A stretch of 64,000 bases of DNA, taken from Palleronia aestuarii (GTDB taxonomy: Bacteria; Pseudomonadota; Alphaproteobacteria; Rhodobacterales; Rhodobacteraceae). The notes under the pieces are model-generated. The model saw only the letters and a program-made list of their open reading frames with translations, was not told the DNA's origin and searched no databases. The stretch lies in contig NZ_QKZL01000011.1 in NCBI RefSeq assembly GCF_003253995.1, positions 1 to 64,000 of the forward strand. Direction: 5' to 3'. Position numbers and translations under genes: made by a program. Below, in pieces: positions 25,401-37,204 of this stretch. Position 1 is the stretch's first letter. Every line of letters begins with the position of its first letter.

Positions 25401-26198
25401 TCACGGCACGAGCCGCACCCGGCCCGCCTCCGTCAGGATCGCGCTCTCGCGCCCCTCGAAGCAGACGGGGACGAGCGGCCGACCATATCCCGCGCCACCG
25501 TCTAGGTTGACGCGGTTGCCGTAATGCGTGGGCGTATCGAGCGCGGTATGGCCATGCACGACTAGCACGCCGTGGTCGCGCGTATCCTCGAGCCAGCCGT
25601 CGCGGATCCATAGAAGGTCGTCCTCCTCCTGCGCGTCGAGCGGCACGCCGGGTCGGATGCCCGCATGGACGAAGACGAGCTCCCCCTCGCGGTGCAGGAT
25701 GGGCCGCGTGGCGAGGAATTCGCGATGCCCCTCGGGCACCGTCTCCCGCGCGCGCATTACGAGTTCCTGCAGCGAAAGCTCGTCCCCCCCGAGATCGTAG
25801 GAGCTGAGCGTCTCTAGGCCGCCGTTCTGCGCCATCAGGAACGCGCCCCCCTCGCCCTGCGGCAACCCGTAGGAGGCGAGCGTGGACGGCCCGCCAAGGC
25901 GACGGTTCATCCAAGACAGCCCACTCTTGATGTTGCCGTCATGCTCCGCCCCCTCGGTGAGGAACCTGAGGAACATGCGGTCGTGATTGCCCATAAGGCA
26001 GACCCAGTTCCGCCCCGCGGCGAGACCGTCGATCAGCCGGTCGAGCACGCCGCGGCTGTCCGGCCCGCGATCGGTGTAATCGCCGAGGAAGATCACCCGC
26101 GCATCCGGCCCGCCATCGGCCTCGATCAGGCCCAGGGCGCGATCGAGTTCACTCGCGTAACCGTGGATGTCGCCGACCGCATAGATCCTGTCGGTCAT
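25401..26198 (-). CDS. Metallophosphoesterase (PrpA/ApaH-like serine/threonine phosphatase family)
   Basis: Protein of 265 residues with the full phosphoesterase motif set: GDIHG near residue 8, GDYTDRGPDS near 39, GNHD near 70, and histidines in VFVHAGIRPG and VVHGHTALD. These coordinate two metals. The length and the IRPGVPLD region resemble bacterial protein phosphatases such as PrpA or the YunD/ApaH-like group; the physiological substrate (phosphoprotein or dinucleotide) is not determined by sequence. The upstream region (26199-26443) separates it from serA on the same strand. Confidence 0.9.
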   Translation of the reverse strand: MTDRIYAVGDIHGYASELDRALGLIEADGGPDARVIFLGDYTDRGPDSRGVLDRLIDGLAAGRNWVCLMGNHDRMFLRFLTEGAEHDGNIKSGLSWMNRRLGGPSTLASYGLPQGEGGAFLMAQNGGLETLSSYDLGGDELSLQELVMRARETVPEGHREFLATRPILHREGELVFVHAGIRPGVPLDAQEEDDLLWIRDGWLEDTRDHGVLVVHGHTALDTPTHYGNRVNLDGGAGYGRPLVPVCFEGRESAILTEAGRVRLVP

Positions 26199-26443
26199 GT
26201 TCTTCCTCCCTGTCCATGCCCACCATCGGACGGCCCATACCTGTCCCGCGCGGCGTCACGAGATCCAGCGTTTCCTTGACGGAACCTTAATGTTTCTTAA
26301 CGCCGCTCTTGATTCGATGCCGAGCGGTCGGCACCGTGGTCACGGTCGCGTGACGGTCCCTATTTTTCGGCACCCGCTCGCGCGACCATCGGGGAAAGGG
26401 GGCCATATTTCGGCCCGCCTTTCTCTCTGTCCGGGATCGCGCC
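26199..26443. other. Intergenic region between serA and the phosphatase gene
   Basis: About 245 bp. It contains a GGGCC / GGCCC inverted repeat with a 7-nt loop at 26400-26416, just after the serA stop on the transcribed strand, followed by a weak pyrimidine run: a possible serA terminator. AT-rich bases near 26280-26300 (TTAATGTTTCTTAAC) may be part of the promoter of the phosphatase gene. No gene seen. Confidence 0.35.
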
Positions 26444-28039
26444 TCAGGCGACGGCGAATTGCAGCGGCCGGACCGCGTTGAACAGGCCCGTGTCCTTCAG
26501 CTTCTGGAGCACGTCCTGCGGCGGCTGCTCGTCGAGATAGAGCAGCGCGATCGCCTCGCGCCCCCGCTCCGACCGGCCGAGGGTGAAGTTCGCGATGTTC
26601 ACCCCGTTCTGGCCCAGCGTCTGGCCGAGCGTGCCGATGACGCCCGCCTTGTCCTCGTTCGTGGTGTAGAGCATGTGCTGCCCGATCTCCGCGTCGAGGT
26701 TGATGCCCTTGATCTGGATGAAGCGCGGTTTGCCGTCGGAGAAGACGGTGCCCGCGATCGAGCGCACCCGCTCGGGCGTCGTTACCGTGATCTTGATATA
26801 GGCCTCGAAGACGCCCGTCTGACCTTGCGTCGTGGTGGAGATGTCGATCCCGCGATCCTTCGCGAGCACCGGCGCGGACACCATGTTCACATCGGGATTG
26901 ACCGACCGCATCAGCCCCGCGATGGCCGAGGTGTTGAGCGCGGCGGTGTTCATCTCCGCCACCGACCCGTCGTAGAGGATGTTGATCTCCGTCACCCCCT
27001 CCTCGGTCATCTGCCCGCAGAAGGCGCCGAGATGCTCGGCAAGCTTCAGCCACGGGCCCATCACGCGCGCCTCCTCGGCGGTGACCGACGGCATGTTGAG
27101 CGCGTTCGTGACCGCCCCCGTCAGCAGGTAATCCGACATCTGCTCGGCCACCTGCAGCGCCACGTTCTCCTGCGCCTCCGTGGTCGCCGCGCCGAGATGG
27201 GGCGTGACGACGACGTTCTCGAGATTGAAGAGCGGCGAGGCGGTGGCCGGCTCCTCGGCGAAGACGTCGAAGCCCGCGCCCGCGACCCGGCCCTCCTTCA
27301 ACGCATCCGCGAGCGCCGCCTCGTCGACGAGACCGCCGCGGGCGCAGTTCACGATCCGAACCCCCGGCTTGAGCTTTGCGATCGCCTCCTTCGACAGGAT
27401 GTTGCGGGTCTTGTCGGTCAGCGGCACGTGCAGCGTGATGAAGTCAGACGCCGCGAGCAGCTCGTCGAGCTCCACCTTCCGCACGCCGAGCTGGTCGGCA
27501 CGCTCCTCGTTCAGGAACGGATCGTAGGCGATGACCTTCATCCTGAGGCCCCGCGCCCGGTCGATGACGATGGAGCCGATATTGCCCGCGCCGATCACGC
27601 CGAGCGTCTTGCCGGTAAGCTCGACCCCCATGAAGCGCGACTTCTCCCACTTGCCCGCATGGGTCGAGGCGTTGGCCTCGGGGATCTGGCGCGCCACCGC
27701 CATCATCAGCGAGATCGCATGTTCGGCCGTGGTGATCGAGTTGCCGAAGGGCGTGTTCATCACGATCACGCCCTTCTGGCTCGCGGCCGGGATGTCGACG
27801 TTGTCGACCCCGATCCCGGCCCGGCCGATGACCTTGAGGTTGCCCGCCTGCTCGAGAAGCTTGGCGGTGACCTTGGTGGCCGAACGGATGGCGAGACCGT
27901 CATATTCGCCGATCGCCTGGGCGAGCTTTTCCTTGTCCTTCCCGATCGACGGGTCGAACGTTACGTCGATGCCGCGATCGCGGAAGATCTGCACGGCGGT
28001 TTCCGAAAGCTTGTCGGAGACGAGAACCTTGGGGGCCAT
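26444..28039 (-). CDS. serA: D-3-phosphoglycerate dehydrogenase
   Basis: First enzyme of serine synthesis, oxidising 3-phosphoglycerate with NAD. Long form of 531 residues: catalytic/NAD domain (IGRAGIGVDNVDIPAA, VIGAGNIGSIVIDRA, catalytic histidine in VVTPHLGAATTEAQ), then an intervening ASB domain and a C-terminal ACT domain (GVIGTLGQTLGQNGVNIANF) for feedback by serine. The ATG at 28039 with GAGGAG at 8 nt is preferred to the GTG at 28048. SerC is encoded upstream on the same strand; the gap holds two palindromes and an unusual 11-bp array. Confidence 0.96.
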   Translation of the reverse strand: MAPKVLVSDKLSETAVQIFRDRGIDVTFDPSIGKDKEKLAQAIGEYDGLAIRSATKVTAKLLEQAGNLKVIGRAGIGVDNVDIPAASQKGVIVMNTPFGNSITTAEHAISLMMAVARQIPEANASTHAGKWEKSRFMGVELTGKTLGVIGAGNIGSIVIDRARGLRMKVIAYDPFLNEERADQLGVRKVELDELLAASDFITLHVPLTDKTRNILSKEAIAKLKPGVRIVNCARGGLVDEAALADALKEGRVAGAGFDVFAEEPATASPLFNLENVVVTPHLGAATTEAQENVALQVAEQMSDYLLTGAVTNALNMPSVTAEEARVMGPWLKLAEHLGAFCGQMTEEGVTEINILYDGSVAEMNTAALNTSAIAGLMRSVNPDVNMVSAPVLAKDRGIDISTTTQGQTGVFEAYIKITVTTPERVRSIAGTVFSDGKPRFIQIKGINLDAEIGQHMLYTTNEDKAGVIGTLGQTLGQNGVNIANFTLGRSERGREAIALLYLDEQPPQDVLQKLKDTGLFNAVRPLQFAVA

Positions 28040-28074
28040 GTCTGGCACTCCTCTATGTCATCTGGAGATGTCGT

Positions 28075-28133
28075 GCCCCGGGTCAGGCCCGGAGCCGCTG
28101 TGGACGGGGGAGGCCCCGGGTCAGGCCCGGGGC
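28075..28133. repeat. Pair of GC-rich palindromes (REP-like) in the serA leader
   Basis: Two copies of CCCCGGGTCAGGCCCGG at 28076-28092 and 28114-28130. The second copy forms a perfect 8-bp stem GCCCCGGG / CCCGGGGC (28113-28120 with 28126-28133); the first keeps a 5-bp stem. Similar GC palindromes are dispersed in alphaproteobacterial genomes, so these may be REP-like units. Confidence 0.65.
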
Positions 28134-28154
28134 ATGTCGGTCATGGGGGAGGCG

Positions 28155-28286
28155 GTGCACACCTGCTGCACATCGTATGTACGCGCGGTGTACGCCGTCG
28201 GCACACGGGAGGTACGTGCGCTGTACCGGTGCTGCACATCCCGTGTACGTCCGGTGCACGCGCGGTGTACGTTCCGTGTACGCCTC
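28155..28286. repeat. Twelve-unit 11-bp array with invariant GYAC core
   Basis: From 28155 to 28286 the tetramer GYAC (GTAC seven times, GCAC five times) recurs with exact 11-bp spacing, twelve times without a gap. The commonest unit starts GTGTAC or GTGCAC; the five bases after the hexamer vary. It begins at the serC stop codon, which overlaps the last unit, and ends about 115 bp before serA. Since 11 is not a multiple of 3 and no stop codons arise, all frames read through, so apparent coding potential here is uninformative. It is not a CRISPR array. Confidence 0.9.
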
Positions 28287-29439
28287 AGGCGGCCTCCCGC
28301 TTCGCGTTGAGCTCGGCGTGGTAGGCCCAGTCGATCCAGGGCATCAACGCCTCGAGATCGGAGGTCTCCACCGTCGCGCCGCACCAGATCCGAAGGCCCG
28401 GAGGTGCATCGCGATAGGACCCGACATCGAGCGCCACCCCCTCCGCCTCGAGCCGCTTCGTCACCGCCTTGGCGAAGGCCGCGTCGCCCGCGACGGCCGG
28501 ATCGGTGAACTTGAGACAGACGGAAGTGTTTGATTTCGTTGCGGGATCTTCGGCGAGATTGGCGATCCAGCCCTGCGCGTCGCAGAAGTCCCAGACCACC
28601 TTCGCGTTGCGGTCGGCCCGGTCCATCAGGCCCCGGAGCCCGCCCACGGACCGCCCCCAGGCCAGCGCCTGGAGGTAATCCTCGACCACCAGCATCGACG
28701 GCGTGTTGATCGTCTCGCCGCGGAAGATCCCCTCGATGAGCTTGCCGCCCTTGGTTAGCCGGAACACCTTCGGCAGCGGCCAGGAAGGCGTATAGTTTTC
28801 AAGACGTTCCACCGCTCTCGGGCTCAGGATCAGCATCCCGTGCGCCGCTTCGCCGCCCATCACCTTCTGCCAGGAGAAGGTCGCGACATCGAGCTTGTCC
28901 CACGGCAAATCCTGCGCGAACGCCGCGCTCGTCGCATCGCAGATCGTGAGCCCGCCCCGCTCCGCCGGGATCGCATCACCGTCCGGCACTCGCACGCCGG
29001 ACGTCGTGCCGTTCCAGGTGAAGCAGACGTCGCGGTCGTAATCGAGCGCGCCCATGTCGACGATGCGCCCGTACTCGGCCTCATGGACATTGGCGTTGAG
29101 TTTCAACTGCTTGACCGCGTCCGTGACCCAGCCCGCGCCGAAGCTTTCCCAGGCGACCATCTCGACGGGGCGCTCGCCCAAAAGCGTCCACATGGCCATC
29201 TCGAACGCGCCCGTATCGGAGGCGGGCACGATGCCGATGCGGTAATCTTCCGGCACGCCCAGAAGCGCGCGCGTCTCGTCGATCGCCTGCGCGAGCTTAG
29301 CCTTGCCGACCGCGGCCCGGTGCGAGCGGCCGAGCGGCGCGCCGGCGAGCGCCTCGAGCGAGAATGTCGGGGGTTTGGCGCAAGGCCCTGAGGAGAAACG
29401 CGGATTAGCCGGCCGCGTGGCCGGTTGCGAGGTCGCCAT
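28285..29439 (-). CDS. serC: Phosphoserine aminotransferase
   Basis: PLP enzyme of 384 residues making 3-phosphoserine from 3-phosphohydroxypyruvate and glutamate. Starts [13 protein letters not shown] as in the alphaproteobacterial SerC branch; PLP lysine in [19 protein letters not shown] at 29439 follows AGGA at about 9 nt; a longer frame to 29523 has no good site. Upstream of serA on the same strand with a 245-bp gap, so serC-serA may be one transcript or two. The stop codon overlaps the last unit of the 11-bp array. Confidence 0.95.
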   Translation of the reverse strand: MATSQPATRPANPRFSSGPCAKPPTFSLEALAGAPLGRSHRAAVGKAKLAQAIDETRALLGVPEDYRIGIVPASDTGAFEMAMWTLLGERPVEMVAWESFGAGWVTDAVKQLKLNANVHEAEYGRIVDMGALDYDRDVCFTWNGTTSGVRVPDGDAIPAERGGLTICDATSAAFAQDLPWDKLDVATFSWQKVMGGEAAHGMLILSPRAVERLENYTPSWPLPKVFRLTKGGKLIEGIFRGETINTPSMLVVEDYLQALAWGRSVGGLRGLMDRADRNAKVVWDFCDAQGWIANLAEDPATKSNTSVCLKFTDPAVAGDAAFAKAVTKRLEAEGVALDVGSYRDAPPGLRIWCGATVETSDLEALMPWIDWAYHAELNAKREAA

Positions 29440-29540
29440 CACTGGTATCCTTCCAGATATGTGCCCTTCGTTGGGGAAGGGTGTCCCGCCTTGCGATCTA
29501 TCCCTCTCCGACCCGCCTGGCAAGATGGCTCGTCACGGCA

Positions 29541-30245
29541 TCAGGCATCGCCGATCACGCGCCTGAGCGAGGCCTCGATCTGCCCCCCGCACCAGGCATC
29601 GCCGAACCGTGCATCCGTATCAGCCCGCATGGCGCTAAGGCGCGGCGTCTCCATCACCCGCGCGGACAGCGCCGCGACGCACGGAGCGTGGTCGCGCAGG
29701 CGCGGCCCGAGGGACGGCAACTTCTCCGTCATCGTGAACCAAAGCACGGCGGTGACGAGGTCCGCGAGGTCGGTCCGATCTCCGCCGAGCAGGTGCCCCT
29801 CCTCCCCGGAGAGCCCGTGGCGGCGTCCCGTCTCCTCCCAGATCGTCATCCAGCGCTCGAGGCGGGGGAGATACGCGTTCCAGCTTTCCGTGTCCCACAT
29901 ACTCCGCCCGCCGTTGCGGGTCATCTCGTCGAGCACGTCGTTCGCATCGCCGACAATCTTCCCGGTCAGGCCGCGCCGATGCGCATCGTCGGGCATGAGG
30001 TCCAGCGTTTCGCCCAAATAGAGCAGGATCGCCGGCATCTGCGCGAGGGCCAGGTTCTCGGCGTGATCGACCAGCATAGGCGGCGCCATGAAGGGGACCG
30101 ACTGATCGTGGGGGGCCGCTTCCATGACGCCCAGGATCGCCTCCGGGTCGGGCTCCTCCCAACTCCGGTCGGCATGGGCGAGGACCGCCCTGACGAATTG
30201 TCCGCGGAACGGCACCGGCCAATAATAGAGCGCATAATCGGGCAT
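29541..30245 (-). CDS. Glutathione S-transferase family protein
   Basis: Protein of 234 residues with an N-terminal thioredoxin-like part (ALYYWPVPFRGQFVRAVLAH; cis-proline in FMAPPMLVDH) and a helical C-domain with GGDRTDLADLVTAVLWF. The catalytic residue is uncertain: the tyrosine pair YYW could serve as in the alpha/mu-like classes. Lies between serC and serB; a link with serine synthesis is not evident. Divergent from serB. Confidence 0.82.
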   Translation of the reverse strand: MPDYALYYWPVPFRGQFVRAVLAHADRSWEEPDPEAILGVMEAAPHDQSVPFMAPPMLVDHAENLALAQMPAILLYLGETLDLMPDDAHRRGLTGKIVGDANDVLDEMTRNGGRSMWDTESWNAYLPRLERWMTIWEETGRRHGLSGEEGHLLGGDRTDLADLVTAVLWFTMTEKLPSLGPRLRDHAPCVAALSARVMETPRLSAMRADTDARFGDAWCGGQIEASLRRVIGDA

Positions 30246-30357
30246 CTTCCCCTCCCTCGCTGGCTAACAAGCGCTGCGACCCCATGACGTGTTCCGCTGG
30301 AATGCGCGCCGGTGATGTGATCTTCAGCCGCGAAAGGACGAAGAACGGAGACCCGAA

Positions 30358-31230
30358 ATGCAGGTGGCCACCTTGACGAGCGGCGCGTCGGGCCTCGATC
30401 CGGCGCTGGCCGAAAGCCTCCGGAACGCTTGGGGCGGGGGAGACGTGGTCTGGCTTTCGCCGGACCGCGCGGCGGAATTCACCCTCGCCGTCCCGCCCGG
30501 CGACCTCGCCGCGATCCGCCGCGACATCGCGGGTTTCGGCGTCGACGTGAACGTCCAGCGCCGCGAGGGACGACGGAAGACGGTGCTCCTGGCCGACATG
30601 GACAGCACCATGATCGGGCAGGAATGCATTGACGAGCTTGCTGACATTGCAGGGGTCGGTGCCGAAGTCTCCGCCATCACTGCGCGCGCGATGAACGGAG
30701 AGCTCGATTTCGAGGACGCGCTCCGCGCACGGGTCGCGCTGCTCGAGGGGTTGGAGGAAAGCGTGATCGACCGGGTCTGGACCGAGCGTATCACGATGAC
30801 GCCCGGCGGCGCCGCGCTCGTCGCCACGATGCGGGGCAACGGCGCCTATTGCGCGCTCGTCTCGGGCGGCTTCACGGCGTTCACCTCTCGCGTCGCGGCA
30901 CGTCTCGGCTTCGACGAACACCGCGCCAACGCCCTCCCCGCAGCCGCCGGACGACTGACCGGGGAGGTGGCGGAGCCGATCCTCGGCAGGGACGCCAAGG
31001 TCGCGGCCCTGCGGGAGATCTGCGCCCGGCGCGGGGTCGAGCTCGCGGACGCGATGGCGGTCGGAGACGGGGCCAACGACCTGGGGATGCTGGAAGTCGC
31101 CGGGTCCGGGGTCGCGCTGCACGCCAAGCCGGCGGTGGCCGAACGGGCGCGGCTCAGGATCGACCATGGCGACCTGACCGCGCTTCTCTACCTGCAGGGC
31201 TATTCGGACGACGAGTTCACCCTGCCGTGA
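30358..31230 (+). CDS. serB: Phosphoserine phosphatase
   Basis: HAD-type phosphatase of 290 residues for the last step of serine synthesis. Motif I DMDSTMIGQE (nucleophile D), motif II in ALVSGGFTAF, motif III/IV AVGDGANDLGML. The first about 75 residues form an ACT-like regulatory segment as in Escherichia coli SerB. ATG with GGAG at about 9 nt. SerA and SerC are encoded within 4 kb on the other strand, so the whole pathway is local. Confidence 0.95.
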   Translation: MQVATLTSGASGLDPALAESLRNAWGGGDVVWLSPDRAAEFTLAVPPGDLAAIRRDIAGFGVDVNVQRREGRRKTVLLADMDSTMIGQECIDELADIAGVGAEVSAITARAMNGELDFEDALRARVALLEGLEESVIDRVWTERITMTPGGAALVATMRGNGAYCALVSGGFTAFTSRVAARLGFDEHRANALPAAAGRLTGEVAEPILGRDAKVAALREICARRGVELADAMAVGDGANDLGMLEVAGSGVALHAKPAVAERARLRIDHGDLTALLYLQGYSDDEFTLP

Positions 31231-31234
31231 CGGA

Positions 31235-32218
31235 TCAGGCGAAGCCCTCCGCCTTGCGGATCCGCCCGACCTCCAGCCCCGCGCGGTTGCGGATCTTCGC
31301 ATCGAGGCGCGCCAGCGTTTCCGGGTGGGCGGGGTCGAGGACACCGAGGCGCACGAGAAGCGCGGCGATCGCCGCCTCGGAAGCCCGGGTCGCACCGTCC
31401 GAAATCTTGAGCGCCACGCCCAGCTTCTGTTCGGGCAGGATCGCGACGAAGACCGCCTCTGCCCCCGTCTTGATCGCGACGCGTCCCTCCATCGCCCGCA
31501 TGAGACCGGTGCAGGCGCGCCCTTCGCCGGCGACAAGGTCGGGATGGGCGCGCATGGCGGAGACGAGACGCGCCATCGCATCCTGCCGCGCCCCCGCCCC
31601 CTCGCGCGCCGCGGCGAAGGCCGCCATGGCCCGTGCGAGCCCGTGGACGCTCGTCGCGAAGTTCGGCGCGGAGCAACCGTCGATCCCGTAGGTCGGGGAC
31701 GTCATTCCCGTCACCTCGTCGAAGCTCGCGCGGACCGCGCGCTGCACGGGATGGTCGAGCTCCACGTAATCCGGCCCGGCGCCGAGATGCTTCGCGAAGG
31801 TGAGAAACCCCGCATGCTTGCCGGAGCAGTTGTTATGCACCTGGCACGGCGGCTCGCCCGCACGGATCATCGCCTCGCGCGTCTCCTTGTCGCGCGAAAC
31901 CTCCGTTCCGCAGAGCAGATCACCGTCGGACAGGCCAAGATCGCTCAACCAGGACGCGACACGCTCGACATGCATTGGCGCACCCTGATGCGACGCGCAG
32001 GCAAGTGCCAGGCGCTCCGGGGGCAGGTCGAGGCCCGCTTCGACCATCGGCAACGCCTGCATCATCTTGCACGACGAGCGCGGATAGATCACGGCATCGG
32101 GATCGCCCCAGGCATCGACGATCTCGCCAGAGGCATCGCAGATCACGGCATGGCCGGAATGGGCCGATTCCACGAGGTCTCCGCGGGTAACCTCAATCAT
32201 CGGGACGGGTTCGGGCAT
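31235..32218 (-). CDS. Asparaginase-II-type protein
   Basis: Protein of 327 residues of the L-asparaginase II (Rhizobium etli AnsA-like) family: RGDLVESAHSGHAVICD at the start, the serine pair in YPRSSCKMMQALP, CASHQGAPMHVERV, and CSGKHAGFLTFAKHLG. This family is unrelated to the E. coli enzymes and carries two Ser-Lys tandems and a Zn/Cys site. ATG at 32218 with a GGCGAG site; a frame from 32266 is possible but unsupported. Convergent with serB. Confidence 0.88.
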   Translation of the reverse strand: MPEPVPMIEVTRGDLVESAHSGHAVICDASGEIVDAWGDPDAVIYPRSSCKMMQALPMVEAGLDLPPERLALACASHQGAPMHVERVASWLSDLGLSDGDLLCGTEVSRDKETREAMIRAGEPPCQVHNNCSGKHAGFLTFAKHLGAGPDYVELDHPVQRAVRASFDEVTGMTSPTYGIDGCSAPNFATSVHGLARAMAAFAAAREGAGARQDAMARLVSAMRAHPDLVAGEGRACTGLMRAMEGRVAIKTGAEAVFVAILPEQKLGVALKISDGATRASEAAIAALLVRLGVLDPAHPETLARLDAKIRNRAGLEVGRIRKAEGFA

Positions 32219-32392
32219 CTTCTCGCCTTTCACGGCTTGGCGATTTTTCACGCCGGGGGCTTCCAAAAATCTCGAATTTGCTCTTATGGTCGCACCGCTC
32301 GAAATGGAATGGAACCGGCGATCCGTAGCGGCCCCGACAGACGGTCCGGCGGGCGGGTTCCGAGGCAGACGGCATTCGGAGGCGGCAGAGAC

Positions 32393-32914
32393 ATGAAAGC
32401 AATCCTTGCAGGAACCGCGGCGCTGGCCGTGATGACCGCAGCAGCATTCGCGCAGGAGGAGAGTACGAACCGCGTCGCGGTCGAGACTGCCTGGAGCGTC
32501 TTCGTCGAGGACGATCCGCAGGAATGCTGGAGCGTGTCGAGCCCCACGCGCACCGTCAACACGCAGGACGGTGAGACCGTTTCCGTCCGGCGCGGCGACA
32601 TCCTCCTGTTCGTCACCTTCCGTCCCGGGTCCGGCGTGGAGAGCGAGGTTTCCTTCACGGGCGGTTATCCCTTCGCGGACGGCTCAACCGTCGATCTGAA
32701 CATCGGCGGGACGGAGTTCGACCTCTTCACCGAAGGCGAATATGCCTGGCCCGCATCGGCGGAGGACGACGCGCGGATCGTCGAGGCGATGCAGCGCGGC
32801 TCTGATGCGACGCTTGTCGCGCGCTCCTCTCGCGGAACCCGCACGGAGGACACGTTCTCGCTCATGGGCTTCACCGCGGCGCTCGATGCCGCGCGGGCGC
32901 GCTGCACGGGCTGA
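32393..32914 (+). CDS. IalB-like (invasion associated locus B family) periplasmic protein
   Basis: Protein of 173 residues with a signal peptide (MKAILAGTAALAVMTAAAFAQ) and the IalB pattern: ETAWSVFVEDDPQECWSVS, a beta-sandwich core and a terminal SLMGFTAALDAARARC. The two cysteines (ECW and the C-terminal ARC) could form a disulfide. Family members are periplasmic; the name comes from Bartonella invasion, but most relatives are in non-pathogens with unknown role. Divergent from the asparaginase gene, 79 bp before rlmN. Confidence 0.85.
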   Translation: MKAILAGTAALAVMTAAAFAQEESTNRVAVETAWSVFVEDDPQECWSVSSPTRTVNTQDGETVSVRRGDILLFVTFRPGSGVESEVSFTGGYPFADGSTVDLNIGGTEFDLFTEGEYAWPASAEDDARIVEAMQRGSDATLVARSSRGTRTEDTFSLMGFTAALDAARARCTG

Positions 32915-32993
32915 TCCGTCCCGACCGCCACCCTTTGCAGGCGCGGCGCGATCCTCTATATCGTTTCTCTGACCCCGATCCGAGGACGATGAG

Positions 32994-34163
32994 ATGACCG
33001 CGCCCGCCGTGCCGATCACGCAGGACATGCTGACCCTGCCCCGCAAGCCCGTCGAAGGGTCGCGCACCAATCTGATCGGATTGACCCGTGACGGCCTTCG
33101 CGACGCCCTGATCGCCGCAGGGACGCCGGAGCGGCAGGCGAAGATGCGCGCGGGCCAGGTCTGGCAGTGGATCTACCAGAAGGGCGTGCGCGATTTCGAG
33201 GCGATGACGAACCTCGCCAAGCCCTACCGCGCGCTCCTCGCGGACCATTTCGAAGTCAGTGTGCCGGAGGTGGTCCGGCGCGAGGTCTCGTCCGACGGCA
33301 CGCGGAAATACCTTCTCCGGATCGCCGGTGGCCATGAGGTCGAGGCCGTTTACATCCCCGAGGAGGGTCGCGGAACGCTCTGCATTTCCTCCCAGGTCGG
33401 CTGCACGCTCACCTGCTCCTTCTGCCATACGGGCACGCAGCGGCTGGTGCGCAACCTCACGCCCGGGGAAATCGTGGGCCAGATCATGGTCGCCCGCGAC
33501 GATCTCGGCGAATGGCCCGCGCCAGGTCGCAATCCGAAGGACGAGACCCGGCTCCTGTCGAACATCGTGCTCATGGGCATGGGAGAGCCGCTCTACAATT
33601 TCGAGGCGGTCCGGGACGCGATGAAGATAGCGATGGATCCCGAGGGGATTTCGCTCTCGCGCCGCCGCATCACGCTGAGCACGTCCGGCGTCGTGCCGGA
33701 GATCGCCCGGACGGCGGCCGAGATCGGGTGCCTGCTCGCGGTGTCGTTCCACGCGACGACGGACGAGGTGCGCGATCGGCTCGTTCCGATCAACAAGCGC
33801 TGGAACATCGCTACGCTCCTCGACGCGCTCCGCACTTATCCGAAGGTCTCCAACTCGGAGCGGATCACGTTCGAATACGTGATGCTGAAGGACGTCAACG
33901 ACAGCGACGAGGATGCGCGGCGGCTGGTAAAGCTGATCGAGGGGATTCCGGCGAAGATCAACCTCATCCCCTTCAACGAATGGCCGGGCGCACCTTACGA
34001 ACGGTCGTCGAACAATCGCATCCGCGCCTTCGCCGACATCGTGCACAAGGCGGGATACGCCTCCCCTATTCGTACGCCGCGCGGGGAGGACATCATGGCC
34101 GCCTGCGGTCAGCTCAAGTCCGAGACTGAACGGGTGCGGAAGTCGAAGCGCGCCGCCGTCTGA
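32994..34163 (+). CDS. rlmN: 23S rRNA (adenine(2503)-C(2))-methyltransferase RlmN
   Basis: Radical-SAM methyltransferase of 389 residues acting on A2503 of 23S rRNA and A37 of some tRNAs. The cluster-binding [11 protein letters not shown] (CxxxCxxC) is present, followed by [10 protein letters not shown] and the C-terminal catalytic cysteine region [14 protein letters not shown]; the second, methylated cysteine is in AACG. The N-terminal helical bundle ([20 protein letters not shown]) is typical. ATG at 32994 has weak but adequate spacing from GAGG. Confidence 0.96.
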   Translation: MTAPAVPITQDMLTLPRKPVEGSRTNLIGLTRDGLRDALIAAGTPERQAKMRAGQVWQWIYQKGVRDFEAMTNLAKPYRALLADHFEVSVPEVVRREVSSDGTRKYLLRIAGGHEVEAVYIPEEGRGTLCISSQVGCTLTCSFCHTGTQRLVRNLTPGEIVGQIMVARDDLGEWPAPGRNPKDETRLLSNIVLMGMGEPLYNFEAVRDAMKIAMDPEGISLSRRRITLSTSGVVPEIARTAAEIGCLLAVSFHATTDEVRDRLVPINKRWNIATLLDALRTYPKVSNSERITFEYVMLKDVNDSDEDARRLVKLIEGIPAKINLIPFNEWPGAPYERSSNNRIRAFADIVHKAGYASPIRTPRGEDIMAACGQLKSETERVRKSKRAAV

Positions 34164-34266
34164 GGCCTTACGCTTCTTGGGTCGGCAGGCCTATGGTTCG
34201 GGGCAGCCGGCGCAATCGAGTATCGACCGGCTGGCGTCCCCTTACAAGCGAAGCGGGCTAGATCGA

Positions 34267-34530
34267 TCAGTTCTGCGCGTCGGTGCCCGAGGCTTCTCCG
34301 CCCCCGGATGACCCGGCCGATCCGCCGGCATCGCTGCCTCCGGCGTCGACGTTCGTATCGCCACCGCCGCCGCCCATCTCCGCGCCGCCACCCATGCCGA
34401 AGACGACATAGGCCAGAATGGCGACGACGACGACCAGACCGCCGAGAATGAAGGCCATTCCCTTGCCTCCCGAGGAGCGCTCGACACGGGTCTCCCGCGT
34501 GACATGGGTATCGCGATCTCTGTCGGTCAT
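34267..34530 (-). CDS. Small single-pass membrane protein, Gly/Ser/Asp-rich tail
   Basis: Protein of 87 residues: charged N-terminus (MTDRDRDTHVTRETRVERSS), one strong helix (MAFILGGLVVVVAILAYVVF), then a low-complexity tail of G, D, S, A. GGAGG lies about 9 nt before the ATG at 34530; a longer frame from 34596 is not supported. Many roseobacters have such small proteins near housekeeping genes; no function known. Convergent with rlmN, upstream of nothing obvious on its strand. Confidence 0.7.
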   Translation of the reverse strand: MTDRDRDTHVTRETRVERSSGGKGMAFILGGLVVVVAILAYVVFGMGGGAEMGGGGGDTNVDAGGSDAGGSAGSSGGGEASGTDAQN

Positions 34531-34708
34531 CTGATCCTGCCTCCGGATTATCTCCCTAGGGTTGTGCTGCGAACGGCTCGTCGCGTCAATATCCATCCGA
34601 CACGGCCGGCGCGGCCCGGATCATGCCAAAGCGCGACGGTCACGTTGACCGACGGCCGCATGCGGCGCACCGTCGGACACGCATGCCCCGCCACGGAGCA
34701 TGGAGGGT

Positions 34709-37135
<2,427 letters not shown>

Positions 37136-37204
37136 TCATCTCGATTGCTGCGCATTTCTACTTGCTTTCGTTGGACTTGTCACGCAGCCCCACAAGATTT
37201 GGTG

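Noticed and set aside
26284-26300. CtrA site in TTAATGTTTCTTAAC
   Set aside because: Half-sites are 6, not 7, bases apart.
28155-28286. CRISPR array
   Set aside because: Period of 11 bp is far too short and no cas genes are near.
28121-28384. Open frames on both strands across the 11-bp array, including a V/C/R-rich 11-residue repeat peptide on the plus strand
   Set aside because: The unit lacks stops and its length is not a multiple of 3, so all frames stay open and show a repeat; no ribosome site supports one.
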